DNA of 64,000 bases from Heterohyrax brucei (Eukaryota > Chordata > Mammalia > Hyracoidea > Procaviidae): positions 60,288,111-60,352,110 of the forward strand of contig CM053166.1 in assembly GCA_028571685.1 (NCBI GenBank). The letters run 5' to 3'. The translations under genes and the position numbers were made by a program. This document shows positions 12,725 to 25,023 of this stretch, piece by piece. The notes beneath the pieces are model-generated. The model did no database searches, had not been told where the DNA came from, and saw only the letters and a list, made by a program, of their open reading frames with translations. How positions within the stretch are numbered: the stretch's first letter is position 1; the number at the start of each line of letters is the position of its first letter.

Positions 12725-13012
12725 GATCTAGGTTGAATGCTCCTTAGAAGCAAGGACAGCAAGACTGTCTTATACACTTTGGACGGTTGTCAGGAGGGAT
12801 CAATCCCTGGAGAGGGACATCATGCTTGGTAAAGTACAGGGTCAGCAAAAATGAGGAAGACCCTCAACAGGATGGATTGAACCAGTGGGTGCAACAATGG
12901 GCTCAGTGATAGCAATGAGTATGGGGATGGTGGAGGACCAGCCAGTGTTATGTCCTGTTGCACATAGAGTCACTGTGTGTTGGAACCAACAAGACAGCAC
13001 CTAGTAGCAACA
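12725..13012 (+). mobile_element. RTE/BovB LINE, 3' end fragment
   Basis: Matches in order the 3' part of the longer RTE copies here: TTGGACGGTTGTCAGGAGG, TCCCTGGAGAGGGACATCAT, GAGGAAGACCCTCAACAGG and the end GTCACTGTGTGTTGGAACC...CAGCACCTAGTAGC. The translated remnant would be the C-terminal tail of the RT protein (SLERDIMLGKV-like). Confidence 0.8.
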
Positions 13013-13559
13013 TTCTTACCCCTGATTTGCTGGCAGTATCTTAATTTTATACAACATTGACTATCTCCCACATAAATATATTCCCGTAAAGCCAAATTGA
13101 AATTAATCCGAACTCAAATTCTCTCTAACAGAATCCCCCAAACTGTCTATGGCTACTCCATTGTTACCTGATGTAAGTGAAATTCTCGCAGAAGGAAAAC
13201 TATTGTTTAAAAGAGTTAGCAATCTTATGTGATTATTGTTAACTCATGTATTTGCTTTTCCATTTTTTTTTTTTAAGAAAAAAATGTGATCTTAATACAT
13301 TGCTTAGACTTTTTTCTTTGGGCCTTATAAGATAACCATGTAAGCTTTATTTGCTTCATGATAAACCAACTTTTTGGAAAACTGAGATAAACTGCACAAT
13401 GCCTTGTTCTCCCATGGAGGTAACAGGAAGAGGCAAGAGGACTGACTCGATTCTGTTATTTCGCCCATATAATGAATGAGGTTCAAGAAATTCAGGTTCT
13501 TAGCCCTGCCCAGTTGCCACTCAGCCAGGGGTGCTTTAAAGAATGATTATGATGACTTT
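13013..13559. other. No gene seen
   Basis: Unremarkable sequence with a short T-run near 13262. Confidence 0.4.
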
Positions 13560-13690
13560 ATTTTTTATTCATTAATTCAACAAGGATTTGTTGATTGTCC
13601 GTTATGTATCAAGTACTATTTGAAGTGATGGGGACAAAATAGCTACTAAAACAGATGCATGGCCTATCCTCATCGATCTCAATGTCTAGC
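13560..13690 (-). mobile_element. Ancient MIR/L2-type fragment
   Basis: The plus strand reads ATTAATTCAACAAGGATTTG, then TATGTATCAAGTACTATT, then ATGGCCTATCCTCATC. This is the antisense pattern of old mammalian interspersed repeat tails ('ttcaacaaatatttattgag...tgccaggcactgt'). Confidence 0.4.
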
Positions 13691-13894
13691 ACAAGACAGA
13701 CAATGAACCATGTCATCTTTCTGTACAACAAATATGCAAAAAAGTCATGGAATAACTCGTCTATTGTTCTGCTCATTTCTTGACACAAAACACTGGTGAT
13801 CCCTGAAAAGTAGGTCTTGAAGGAAGTATTATCTGTGGCCTTGGTACCTTTGAGCTCTTATTGTCCCTGAAGAATGAAGAGGGACAAAAAAATA

Positions 13895-14032
13895 TCTGTT
13901 GCCATGGAGTCAATTCCAATGCAGAGCAACCCTGTACCCTATAGGACAGAGTAGAACTGCCTCATGAAGTTTCCAAGGAGTGGCTGGCTAATTCAAACTG
14001 TAGGTCTTCTGTGATATAAAGGCTCCTGTTAC
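13895..14032 (-). mobile_element. AfroSINE
   Basis: Tail-first on the plus strand: TTGCCATGGAGTCAATTCCA, CCTATAGGACAGAGTAGAAC, AGTTTCCAAGGAGTGGCTGG and then a degenerate head. Confidence 0.9.
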
Positions 14033-14599
14033 TGAGTGGAAAGAAAGATGAGAACTTCACTGTATGTTTACCCTTGCCATAAAATTTCAGGAAGCCATCT
14101 AATAGATTAGCACCTCAGTGAAACAAAGTTAACTACACAGATTTCTTACTTACGCATTTAGATACAAACTGTTGCATGAATTAGAGCTGTGAATTGGTAG
14201 AATTTCCGGAGGGCTTGTCTGTATTTAGAGGAAGTAGAAAGAACTGATGTGCCCTAAAGAAAGGATAACCATACAAAATCGTACATAGATAAATACGAAT
14301 TCAATTTAAAAGTTGAAGTCCCTGGGCTTAATGGGGTTTTTATCAATATTGAAATTATTAGTATAAGTCTTCTCACTGTCCAAGTCATGCATGGTCTACT
14401 CTCATGGGTGTTTTACTGCTTGGTCATTTGTCTTCAGATACAGCTTCACAGGAAGGTTGATATTCTGGAAATGGTGATGTGAATCCCGCTGTGAGATAAA
14501 AATAGTAATGATGTCACAAACATGCAGATTATTGATTTTGTCAGCCAAGCATAAGCTCTCTAGGCCAAGCCAATGTGATCTTTAGAGACATCAAGATAT
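14033..14599. other. No gene seen
   Basis: No recognisable element or frame. Confidence 0.4.
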
Positions 14600-14812
14600 A
14601 GGAAAATCACTCTGAATTTGAATCCTGGCACTGAAAATTTCTGGGCATATGTGACCTTGGACAAGTTACCTAACCACTCTGAACTTCAATTATCCAAATC
14701 TGTGAAATGAACTATAATACTACTTCCCACTGCAGGATTGTTTTGATAATTTAAAGAAATTTTAAACTTCAACAAGTATGTGTGACAAAATAAGTGCTCA
14801 ATGAATAGTAAC
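14600..14812 (+). mobile_element. MIR SINE
   Basis: The classic MIR order is present: TTTGAATCCTGGCACTG, TGTGACCTTGGACAAGTTAC, CTCTGAACTTCAATTATCC, AATCTGTGAAATG and a tail ATAAGTGCTCAATGAAT. The 'TGACCTTGGGCAAGTTAC' core block is the most conserved part of MIR. Confidence 0.8.
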
Positions 14813-14814
14813 CA

Positions 14815-14985
14815 AACCAAAAAACCATTGCCTTTGCTGTCGAGTCAGTTCTGACTCATAACGACCCTCAGGACAGAGTAGAACTGCCCCATCGGGTTTT
14901 CAAGGAGTTCCTGGCAGATTTGAACTGCAGATCTTTTGGTTAGCAGATATAGCACTTAACCACTATGCCACCAGGCTTTCCCAAT
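14815..14985 (-). mobile_element. AfroSINE
   Basis: Full-length minus-strand copy: CTGTCGAGTCAGTTCTGACT, CAGGACAGAGTAGAACTGCC, AGATTTGAACTGCAGATC (B box in reverse) and AGCACTTAACCACTATGCCA (A-box end). Confidence 0.92.
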
Positions 14986-15744
14986 GAATGGCAGTGATTA
15001 CTAATCATGAATTTCGGCACATTCATAAGCTAAATTTTTTTGTTGTTCTTCCCAGTGTTTAAACTTTGGACTAAGAAATACTTTCTCATGAGATTATGAT
15101 CTGTAAACATGAGCCAACTTCTCTATAGCAATTATTTTGCTGGGAAGTAAGCAAGGTCATAAATCAATAATGACTTCTCTTGCAACCTCAGGACTTATCG
15201 ATCTTACTATTTATTTTCTGTAATGTTCCTGGAAAACACAATTATTTTGGGAAGTTACCTAAACTAGTTTGCCCACTATTCTACATCAGTGTTATTACTA
15301 TAACAGAGCGTGAAAGCATTTGATTGATTTTCTTGGAAAAACAACACCTTTATTGTATAATAGAGATAAAATTGTTTATGTTTTAAAAGGACAAAAAAAC
15401 TGGGATAAAGATCTAGAGATACATTTCAATGCATTTACTTATGGTAAATACTGTTTTTCTCGGTATCACTCCTCAGAGTTAAAAGACACTTTAGCTAAGG
15501 AAAATTCTAGGTCCCTATAGGCTCAGTCTGTCAAATGGAGCTAGCCACTGGCAATGTTTTGATACAGGTCTATATTTTAATATGCTAGATGTTGTTCCCT
15601 GATACTCAGTACAATGCTTGATGTGGAGTAAATGCTTGTGAATGAAATGAAATCATGAATGTGCAAATAGTTACTCGCTTTAAATGCTTCTTAAAGCACT
15701 TTACTTCCCTTTCCAGTGCAAATGTTTTCTTGGTTTTATATAAA
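14986..15744. other. No gene seen; possible L2 tail near 15590
   Basis: A 66-codon frame at 15320-15520 has no recognisable motif. At about 15590-15650 a CAGTACAATGCTTGATGTGG...AAATGCTTGTGAATG pattern resembles an ancient L2 3' tail on the plus strand. Confidence 0.35.
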
Positions 15745-15962
15745 GAAAACCAAGCCAGTTGCCATGAAGCCTATTCCGATTTATGATGACCCCATATGTG
15801 TCAGAGTAGAACTGCATCTCATTGGGTTTTCAATGGCTATCATCTTACAGAAGTAAATCACCAGGCTTTTCTTTCATGGCTGGGTAGATTCTGGGTAGAT
15901 TCAAACCACCCACCTTTCACTTAGTAGAAAAGTGCAAATATTTTGCACTACCTGGGACCTCT
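15745..15962 (-). mobile_element. AfroSINE, long variant
   Basis: Tail (AGTTGCCATGAAGCCTATTC, GTCAGAGTAGAACTGCATC), an enlarged middle with a small CTGGGTAGATT direct repeat, then the head. Confidence 0.85.
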
Positions 15963-16349
15963 TAGTTTTATACACATGCCTAAAAGCCATGTCTTCGACT
16001 TGCTTTGCTGACAGATTCAACTGTCTCTTTGATCCATTGTTCAATTTTATCCATGGATTGACTAGATATAGTCTCTGTGATGTTTGTTAGGTAGCTTGAA
16101 TTTAAGCCTAACTTTTGGAAGGCCAAAGGGAACTATTTATTAAAACAAAATGGGCTACAAAAAAGGTAGTGGTCTACCAAACTTGCCTGACGTGAATCAC
16201 TTGATTTGAATGTTAAAAACACAAATTCCCATCCACCATCTGAGAATCACTAAAGGCAGTACATCAGGTGTTTCGTATGACTAGGCAGATCAGGGAAAGA
16301 CAGACTAGTGGGATGACTGTTACTTTAACATCTGAAGACTGATGGAGAT

Positions 16350-16465
16350 TACCAAACCCACTGCAATCGAGTTGGGTCCAACTCATAGCAACCCCATTGG
16401 TCAGAGTAGAACTGCCCCACAGAGTTTCCAGGGAGTGCTTGGTGGATTTGAACTGCTCAGATAGC
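16350..16465 (-). mobile_element. AfroSINE, head-truncated
   Basis: Tail and body words ATCGAGTTGGGTCCAACTC, TCAGAGTAGAACTGCCCC and GGTGGATTTGAACTGC are present. Most of the head is absent. Confidence 0.88.
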
Positions 16466-17340
16466 TTCTGTTTTCCCATATAATTATAGGGATATCAAAA
16501 CCTCTTCAGACCACATCACAGAATTTCCTTGGGACTCTTAAAGATTTTATTTTCAAGCCCTTAGGCTTCATGCAAACTATCAAAACCTATCCTGAAGTCA
16601 TTAACAAATCCATCAAGAGGGCAATGCTTCTACTTGGTGACACTGAATTTCACAGTACTTTTTAGCAAACTTTCTATGCCACCTTTCCAGAGCCTCCCAG
16701 TCTACCTTACCTATTGCTACTGCCCTGGAAATGAATTACTGTATTTGTGCAATTAAGAAATACTAAAATGTAAGAAATTGTGTGGTTTTGCTTTAAAGGA
16801 AAAAAAACATTCAATCTGCTACCAGGTAGATATTAGCCATGTGGATTGGACTTATTGTCTAGGCTAATATCCTGTCTTTAGTAACTGCTCCTACACATAT
16901 ATTGGGAGGAAAATAAAAGTAATAATATGTTTGCCACTATATTAATAACCATTGTGGTATTAATAAACTTTTAAACTCAGTATGTGTCTGGACTTTTTTG
17001 CCAGAGGCAGAAATTTGCATTACTAGAATAAGATTTCTGTGAAGCAAAGGAGATAAATGTAATATTAATCTAGCCAAGAAAGTCTGCTCTGTCATCATGG
17101 TTATTTCTAATAGGAACCAGGCACTGAGACAAGGGACTTGAAACGCCATTTTAGGAGAAAACACTTTTCTGGGACCATGACTGTTGACAGACAGACTTGC
17201 ACTACTTCTAACAACTTGTGTTTTTGTAACTTGTGACCCAGGTGTCCAGTGTTTATTGCCCCTAATTGTTACCTGTTTATCAAGTATTTATTGAGAATCT
17301 ATTAAAAGAGATGTTCCTTTTTTAAACCAGTAATGGTTAT
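16466..17340. other. No gene seen
   Basis: The 75-codon frame at 16937-17164 (minus) has no motif or context. No repeat was recognised. Confidence 0.4.
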
Positions 17341-17382
17341 TACTAATAAAATAATAATAGTAATAGTAATAATAATAAACAT
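17341..17382. repeat. Simple AAT/AGT-rich microsatellite
   Basis: Imperfect (AAT)n/(AGT)n run, e.g. AATAATAGTAATAGTAATAA. Confidence 0.8.
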
Positions 17383-17600
17383 TACAGGAAAAGCCCTCAG
17401 CTAAGTGTTTTACAGGCTTTATTTAGTTTAAACCTCATTGTAAACTTCTAAGGTAAGTATAATTACTATCGCCATTTTAGAAATCGAGAAAATGAGCTGC
17501 AGAAAAGTTATAACGTGCCTGAAGTCTTACAGGCAGTTAGTGGGAGAGTCAGAATATATATTTCTGTCTATCCAACTCCAGAAGCCAGATTCTTAATCAT
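17383..17600 (-). mobile_element. MIR SINE
   Basis: Antisense MIR order on the plus strand: TAAGTGTTTTACAGGC, TTTAAACCTCATTG, GCCATTTTAGAAATCGAG, AAAATGAGCTGCAGAAAAG and GGCAGTTAGTGGGAGAGTC. Confidence 0.7.
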
Positions 17601-17844
17601 CATAATTTATTGACTTTTTAACCAAACCAAACCAAACAGAAATGTAATAGCTTACAATTGTTTCTCAAAGTGATATATCTTCATTTATTTGAACTTCCTG
17701 TCTTACTTTCTTTAAAAAGTGAGAAATTAGTAAAATTATAACTATCTGTTGCTTTAGGCTCAAACTTTATTTAGATGGCCCTGAATACAGTTCTGTGTGT
17801 GTGTGTGTCTATCTTATAAAGGTAACATAGGAATCTGTATCCAT

Positions 17845-20200
17845 ATTATTGTTAGATACCGTTGAGTCGATTCTCACTCTTAGCTGCCTTGTGTACTGCC
17901 TGGTCCTGCACCATTTTCATAATTTTTGTTATACTTAATTCCATTGTTGCAACTACTGTATTAATCAATCTCAATGAAAGTCTTCTTTTGTTCTGTCCCT
18001 CTACTTTACTAAGCATGATGTCATTCTCTAGGGATTGGAGATTGGTCCCCTCCAATAATGTGTCCAAAGTGTGTGAGATGATGCCTCACCATCTTTGCTT
18101 CTAAGGAGAATTCTGGCTGTACTTCTTTCAAGACAGATTCGTTAACTTTTCTGGTAGCCCACAGTATATTCAATATTCTTCACCAACACCGTAATTCAAA
18201 TACTCAGTCCTTCATTCTTCCTTATTCGTTGTCCAGCATTCAGTTCACATGTATATGAGGTGAATGAAAACACCATGGCTTGGGTCAGGCACACTTTAAT
18301 CTTTAAGGTGACATCTTTGGTTTTCAACCTTTAAGGAGGTCTTTTGTAGCAAATGTTCCATTAGATTTCTTCATGTTTGCTTATATAGGTGTTTATTGTG
18401 GATCCAAGTAAAATGAAATCCTTGACAACTTAAATCTTTTCTCCATTTATTATGATGTTGCTTATTGTTCCAGTTGTGAAGATTTTTGTTTTCTTGATTT
18501 TGATGTGTAATCCATACTGAAGGCTGTAGTTTTTGATCTTCATCAGTAAGTGATTCAAGTCCTCTTCTATTTCATGAAGCATGGTTGTGTCATCTGTGTA
18601 ACACAGTATGTTAATGAGTCTTCCTTCAATCCTGATGTCCTATTCTTCTTCATATAGCTTAGCTTCTCAGAGTATATGCTCAGTATACAGGTTAAATAAG
18701 TACGGTAAAAGGACACCACCCTGATGAAAGCCTGTCACTTTAAACCACACAGCATTTCTTGTTCTGTTTGAATGACTGCCTCTTGGTCTATGTACATGAT
18801 CATTATGAACACAATTTAGCATTCTGGAATTCCCATTCTTTTAAGTATTATTCATAATTGTTATGATCTATAAGGTTGAATGCCTTTTCTTAGTTAATAA
18901 AACACAGGCAAACATCTTTCTGGTATGCTCTGTTTTCAGCCAAGATCCACCTGATGTCAGCAATAATATTCCTAGTTTCACATCCTCTTCTGAATCTGGC
19001 TTGAATTTCTGACAGTGCTCTGTTGTACTGCTGCAATTGCTTTTGAGTGCTCTTCTACAAAGTTTTACTTGCATGTGATACTAATGACATAGTTCAAAAA
19101 TTTCTGCTTTCTGTAGAATCACTTTTCTTTGGAACGTGTACAAATATGGGACTCTTCCAGCCAGCTGGCCAGGTAGCTGTCTTCCAAATTTCTTGGCATG
19201 GGCAAGTGAGTGTTTCCAACACTGCATGCATTCATTGAAACATCTCAGTTGGTATTCCATTAGTTCCTGGAGTCTTCTTTTTTGCCAATGTCTTCAGTGC
19301 AGCTTGGACTCTTTCCTTCAGTGTTGTCAGTTTTTAGTTCTATGCTACCTCCTGAAATAGTTGAATATTGACCACCTTTTTTTGGTACATTCCTTCCGTA
19401 TTCTTTTTATGCTTCCTGATTCATTTAATATTTTCCCTGTAGAATCCTTCAGCTTTGCAATTTGTAGCTTGAGTTTTTTCTTCAGTTCTTTCAACTTGAG
19501 AAATACTGAATGCGTTCTTCTCTTTTGGTTTTCTATCTCCAGGTCTTTGCACATTTCATTATAATACTTTGTCTTCTCATGCTGCCCTTTGAAGTCTTCT
19601 TTCAACTCCTTGACTTCATCATTTTTTCGTCTTACTTTAGCTACTCTATATTTAAGGGCAAGTTTCAGAGTCTCTACTGACATTCATTTTGGTTCTTTCT
19701 TTCTTATCTTCTTACTGATCATTTTCTTTCTTCATGTATGATGTCCTTGATGTCATTCCACAACTCATCTGGTCCTTGATCATTTGTATTCAATGAATCA
19801 AATCTATCCTTCAGGTGGTCTTTAAATTTAAGTAGAATACACTGAAGGTTGTATTTTGTCTCTTTCTCATGGATTTATTTTAATTTTCTCCAACTTCTAC
19901 TTGAACTTGCATATGAACAAATGATGTTCTGTTCTGCATGTGGCTCCTGGCCTTCTTTTGTTAATACTGAGGTTTTCTATCATCTCCTTACACAAAGGTA
20001 GTTGAATGGATTCCTGTGTGTATTCCATCTGGTGAAGTCTATGTGTACTGTTGCCATTCGCAATGAAGAAGTGATTGGTCTTACAAAATTTCTGTCATGC
20101 TAACTCTGGATCTCTATTCATACTGATGAGAGATCCATAAAATTTAATCATAATATGTGACACCTTTCTTCTGAAGCCTTTCTTCTGGGTATTTCCAGCT
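17845..20200 (-). mobile_element. RTE/BovB LINE, long copy
   Basis: Antisense of the same element that lies in sense at 29339-31375. The 3' terminus at the left (GTTAGATACCGTTGAGTCGA) is the sequence shared with the AfroSINE tail. Reading the minus strand, an N-terminal K/E-rich coiled segment at 19345-19683 (VKELKEDFKGQHEKTKYYNE) is followed by RT and C-terminal segments scattered over several frames, including DNDIMLSKVEGQNKRRLSLR near 18000. In an intact copy this is the endonuclease-RT that would also mobilise the SINE. Here it is decayed. The exact 5' limit near 20200 is uncertain. Confidence 0.8.
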
Positions 20201-20360
20201 TCAATATCTGTCCCAGAAACTGGTAGATGCTAGTAGATAGTAAATGATTCTGAGTTTATGCTCAAACTTAACTAAATAACCTGCTCAAGCGATCACAAAT
20301 TAACTTTAATTAGGTTTTAAACAGCAATGTTGATGGATGTTTGGTTCTCTGAAAGCAGAA

Positions 20361-20851
20361 TGTTTTAGTCAGCTAGTGCAGCTCTAACAGAAATACCGCA
20401 AAGTGGATGGCTTCAACAAAGGAAAGTTTATTCTTACACAGTCTGGTAGGCTGCAAATCGCAATTCGTTATGCCCACTCCAGGGGAACAGTCTCCCTCTG
20501 TCCACTCTGGAGGCAATCCCTTGTGTTGCATCAGTCTTTGTTCAGGGAGCATATTGGCACAGGAGGCTCAGGTCTGAAGGATGTGCTCTTCTCTGGTACT
20601 GCTTTCTTGATGGTATGAGGTTCTCAAATCTCTCTGCCAGATTTTTCCCTTTATAGCTCAAGAGATCATCTCAAAGCACAAAACAAACTTACACATTGGG
20701 TCTTGCTCTACCAACACAACTGCTGCCCATCCACCCTTATTAACATCATAGAGACAGGAATTCCAAGAGGGATGAATATCACACAATACAAGGAATTAGG
20801 GCACAGCCAAATAGTGACAGAAATTTTAGGGAACACATTCAATCCATGACA
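20361..20851 (-). repeat. LTR-A solo LTR (MaLR/ERVL-like)
   Basis: On the plus strand it begins TGTTTTAGTCAGCTAG and ends TTCAATCCATGACA, a TG...CA element of about 490 bp in reverse orientation. Flanks CAGAA (20356-20360) and CAGAT (20852-20856) look like a 5-bp target duplication with one mismatch. In sense orientation the family starts TGTCATGGATTGAATTGTGT and carries AATAAA near its end. Confidence 0.85.
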
Positions 20852-20984
20852 CAGATACTGAGATAGATTTTAGCATGAGAGATACTTATTATGGGAAAGG
20901 AAGAAGTGACATAGCCTCATCTGACCCCACAAAGAGCTCTGGAAAATATATCACCCACTAGGGTTGTCTCCAATTTATGGTTGC

Positions 20985-21090
20985 CAGATTTAGCAAATTA
21001 AAATATAGGATGCATAGTTAAATTTATGTTTCAGATAAACAACAAATAGCTTTTTACTACAAGGATATACTTTGCAATATTTGTCCCATG
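20985..21090. mobile_element. Ancient DNA-transposon-like (MER-type) fragment
   Basis: GTTGCCAGATTTAGCAAATT, AGGATGCATAGTTAAATTT and TTTCAGATAAACAAC follow the word order of a well-known medium-reiterated mammalian repeat. I cannot name the family reliably. Confidence 0.4.
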
Positions 21091-22399
21091 CAGTATTTTG
21101 TCCAACAACCTCACTCTCACTGGATCAAAATTTCTGAGCCTTTATTGATCAGTCATTTTATGGAAGCCACCAGGGAAGGATGTATCCTGGGAAGATGTGG
21201 CTCTCTGAAGCTGAGGCAGATTCTAAAGGACCTGACTTCTGGGGCAACAAACTCTTCCTTGAAGGGAAATCTGAGAGTCATATATCCATATTCACCCTAA
21301 ATTCATAGCCAAGGGAAATCTCGGCATAAATTAAAGCTCTAGAACAAAGATTTTAACATTGTTGCTTAGTTTGTAGACTCACATTTGTACTGCAAATGAC
21401 CAACCTAACAATAAAAATTTTTCAGTCAAGTGAAAAGTTGAGCATACCATCATGGAATAAATATGACAGCCTAAGGAGGTCAGAGCAGGGCTGGTCCATG
21501 AGCATGAAACCTACGCAGTCACAGGGACCTAGGCTTAAAAGTATCCTGTGATTAGTTCAATGCTCTGTGGACACCATCTGGAAATTCTTAATAATTTTGT
21601 TTTTCAACTTTTATTTTGTTTAATGAAGTCTTATGGGACAATGGAACATGCATGTAAGCAGGGGAGTATACATGCACAACACACGTGTCTTATTTCTTGT
21701 CTCGTCCCTTGCATGTAACCTTAACAATACTCCTAGAGCACAGCACTGGGGTAAAACCATGATGCCTAGGAGTTGAGAGGGACTTGGAGTGAATGCAAAG
21801 TAAGTAGTTACATCTATGACTGATAAGTGGGGGAACAGATAGCCCCAAGAGGCCAATTTTTTTTGTTTGAAAACTTTCTTTGAATGTAAGACATTGGCAC
21901 TGGCATTCTAAGAAATATAAATGACCATAAAAACATACCATACCTTTTTTCACTCACATTGTTTCCCTGTGTTAGCCAAACATACAGAAAATGATGATGA
22001 CAAGAAAAAGGAAAGACGAGGGAATCCATAATTCCTCTTCCTTTACTTTCAGATTTTCCTAACTCATGGGCAAAGTAAAGGTAGAGAGTGTTGGTACAAT
22101 GTGTGCATACTGAGAAGTAAAATAAAAACAGTTGAGTTTGGCTGGCTGACTTTGTAGTGTTTCTACTGTTCTGGTAAGATGACAAAAGTTTATCTTGCTT
22201 ACTTTGGTGCACTACTAGGAAAGACCAATCAGTTATCTTTCAGTACTTTATAAAGCTCATCTAACGGTTTCTATTGAAAAATCAGGGGTCAAGCTTAGCA
22301 TTTCTACTGGAAAGTATCATGTCTTTTCATCAGTTGATATAAAAACTTTTATCTTTTACTTTGCTTTTCTGTATTTTATATATGCATATACACTTTTAA
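21091..22399. other. No gene seen; possible old repeat at 21480-21640
   Basis: Overlapping minus-strand frames at 21620-22212 (up to 132 codons) have no motif I recognise and overlap each other in different frames, so I do not call a gene. Around 21480-21640, GGGCTGGTCCATGAGCATG...CATCTGGAAATTCTTAATAA resembles a common ancient mammalian repeat of uncertain class. Confidence 0.35.
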
Positions 22400-22990
22400 A
22401 TATATTCTACTATGGTTGAAATTTGCAGGGTTTTGTGCATATGTGGTTTACTGTCTTTCATTTGTTTTAGACTATTTGGGGCTATTTTCTCTTAAAATGT
22501 TTCTTATGTCACATTTTCTCTCTGCTATCTGTCGGGGACTACATTTCTGTTATTCTCTTTTGCTTATTTTCCATTCTTTTCTCTTTCTGTAATTAAATTT
22601 ATATATTTCCCTGTGATGTGTCTTTTAGTTTATCAGTTCTGTCTTATGTATAATTTGTTGTTAAACTTATAGGATTTTAATTTCAGACTTTTTTTTCGGC
22701 AATTGATTGATTCTGTAGATTACAATGCTAGTTAAAATTTTTATTTCTTTGCCTGTTTCCTTCAGCTTTCCCCCTGATTTCTTGCTTATTTGAAAGTTCT
22801 TGTCTGGTAACTCTTCCATCTTTTAAAGTCATAGAACTATTTCTAAAGGTAGTTTACACTTGTTAATCACATTGCCCTGTCTTTGGCGTGCCTAGTAAGT
22901 TTTAATAAATGCTAGACATTGTAATTAAGAAACTCCAGATGAGGTTATCTTTTGCTAGAAAAGATACTTTCTTCTTTATTTTTAATTTTA
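22400..22990 (-). mobile_element. Ancient L1 (L1ME-like) 5' region, tentative
   Basis: T-rich plus-strand sequence ending GTGCCTAGTAAGTTTTAATA, AATGCTAGACATTGTAATT. This pattern resembles antisense 5' sequence of old L1 elements. Heavily diverged. Confidence 0.35.
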
Positions 22991-23339
22991 TTGTTCTTTA
23001 GGTGAAAAAAATAAATTTTGATGATAGACCACCACATGAATTTTATCATATAACTTTGAAGGAGTTCTAAGTAACAGTTTTATTTGAAAATTTCCTTCCT
23101 TTAAAAATGGCATGGTGGAGGCATTTTACTTCCTGTAACTTCACGAGGAGGAGAGGGAATCACCATCAGCACCAACAGCCAAAGGATGCTTCTTATGAGG
23201 CAGAGGTCATATATAACCTCTTTCCTCCAGTCTTTATACGAATTCTAACACCAGCCATCCCTCTCATGACACTCTCTGCTTCTCTGCTGAGTGTGGTAAT
23301 ACATCGCAGTGGACACATGAAACTCATAGACAATATTCA
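22991..23339. other. No gene seen
   Basis: The 79-codon frame at 23107-23346 shows no motif. Confidence 0.4.
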
Positions 23340-23478
23340 CATTTAAGGGATTTATTAAGGAAGTAACAGATTACAATTCAGTCAGGGATGATTCAGGATA
23401 CAGTTCTTTGTCAGGACAGTCTCTTTTCAGCTGTGCCCACAGTCAGGCCTCTTTCTAGCCCTTGGCCCCCTTGGCCTC
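23340..23478. repeat. Left part of an older repeat split by the LTR-A element
   Basis: Words TTTAAGGGATTTATTAAGG and CCTTGGCCCCCTTGGCCTCT are partly mirrored on the far side of the 23479-25536 element (GACCTCTTTGGCCCCCGTAG). This suggests one older repeat, possibly LTR-derived, was interrupted. Confidence 0.35.
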
Positions 23479-23976
23479 TGTTTCAGTCAGCTAGTGCTGC
23501 TCTAACAGAAATACCACAGAGTACATGACTTTAACAAAGGAAGGTTTAGTCTTACATAGTTTGGTAGACTGCAAGTCCATATTCAGGGTATCTGCTCCAA
23601 GGGAAGGATTTCCCCCTTGTCGGCTCTGGAGGGAAGTCTTTGTCCAGGGAGTATCTTGGTGCAGGAACCTCAGGTCTGACAGGTGCACTCTTCTCTCGGT
23701 GCTGCTTTCTTGATGATATGAGGTTCCCAATTCTCTTTCCTTTTATCTCTTGTAGGATGAAAGGATTAAGGATGGGGCAAGCCATACTCCAGGGAAACTC
23801 CCTTTACAGTGGAGCAGGGGGGGTGATCTTACAAAGGGATTTACAAGCCCACCCTAATGCTTTAACTTACAGCATAGGAAAACCACAAAATGGAGGACAG
23901 TCACAAGATCCTGGGAGTCATGGCCCAGTCACATGGCTACACATATTTTTGGGGGGACACAATTCAATCCATGACA
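23479..23976 (-). repeat. LTR-A, 3' LTR of the two-LTR element
   Basis: 498 bp, TGTTTCAGTCAGCTAGTGC...AATTCAATCCATGACA on the plus strand. Highly similar to the partner at 25024-25536. Confidence 0.82.
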
Positions 23977-24639
23977 TCTCACCCTTTGGCACCCCAAAAA
24001 TCACATCATAGAAGCATGTAACACATTCATCTCATCATAGCAAAGTCATGTCCATCCCATGCTACAGAAGTCTTAAATCAGTTCCAAATCCATAATTAAA
24101 AAATTCCTTTACATCTATGAAACCCAGAATACAAGCTATCTACTTCCAAAGGTACAATGACAGAACAGGCACAAGTTAGACATTCCATACAAATGGGAGA
24201 AACTGCAGGGAAAGAAGGCATTAAAAGGCAAGAGGCAAGTCAGCAGAACACATTACATAAGCCCTCAAAGCTTTGGAAATGCTCTTACACTTTCTGAGAC
24301 ATTCTACACAATGACCCTGCCCTCCAGACTCTAGATATTGGCCACACTCTCTGGATTCTGAATGGAGACCCCAGCCCTGTACTATAACTCTGCCTTCAAG
24401 GCCCACTTGGACAGAAACTCTGCCCCATTGGCTTTAGGTGCACCCTAAGCCCAACTGAGTGGCAATTCCACCTTTACAAACACAGGACACTGTGGTTCCA
24501 CCCTTTCAACCTCCTGAGCTCATGGCCATACCTTTTGAGACTGAGGCAGCTCAGCTTCTCATGCTGTTTGTCTCTTCAACTTCTGCTTCCTGTGGCCGCA
24601 TGGCCCAGGCCTCAGGCCCACATCTGCCCTGCCACGACA

Positions 24640-24850
24640 AGTGTTCCAAAGCTCTGTAGCTCCACTGATTCAAGTGCCCGGAGGCACCCCACTCTTGCTG
24701 GAAAGCGTCCTGCCCAAAGGCACTCAGCTGTCTCTCTCTGTAGGTCAGAAAGGCCAGCTTCGCTGCTTTAAGTGCCTGGAGGCACCCCATTCTGCGAGGA
24801 AAACTCCATGCACAGGCACTCAGCTCTCTGGCTCCATGGGTCAGTTCTAG
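24640..24850. repeat. Degenerate tandem modules in MaLR-like internal region
   Basis: A module of roughly 100 bp is repeated: AAGTGCCCGGAGGCACCCCA ... GGCACTCAGCTGTCT, then AAGTGCCTGGAGGCACCCCA ... GGCACTCAGCTCTCT. Related modules recur outside the element at 25622-25760 (AAGTGCCCGGAAGCATCCCA, AAGTGCCTGGAAGTACCCCA). Confidence 0.65.
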
Positions 24851-25023
24851 CACTGCCTCAGGTTCCGCTGCTGCCGCTGCCGCTGCCTCTAGTCCTCTGT
24901 TGTTTCTCACCATCTGTGCCTTCTTCGTTCCTTCCGAATCTTCTATTCATTTGCAGTTTCAAAATCACTCTCACATTTTAGGTACTTGCTGGAGCAGCAC
25001 CCCACTATCAAGGTACCAAATTC

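Noticed and set aside
21620..22212. Overlapping minus-strand frames of 78, 87 and 132 codons as a possible host gene.
   Set aside because: They lie in different frames over the same bases, carry no motif or codon bias that I can see, and lack splice or promoter context.
24551..24913. 120-codon frame with a poly-alanine run as a possible protein.
   Set aside because: It is antisense to the repetitive internal region of an MaLR-like element. The alanine run comes from a short GCT/GCC-type repeat (CCGCTGCTGCCGCTGCCGC).
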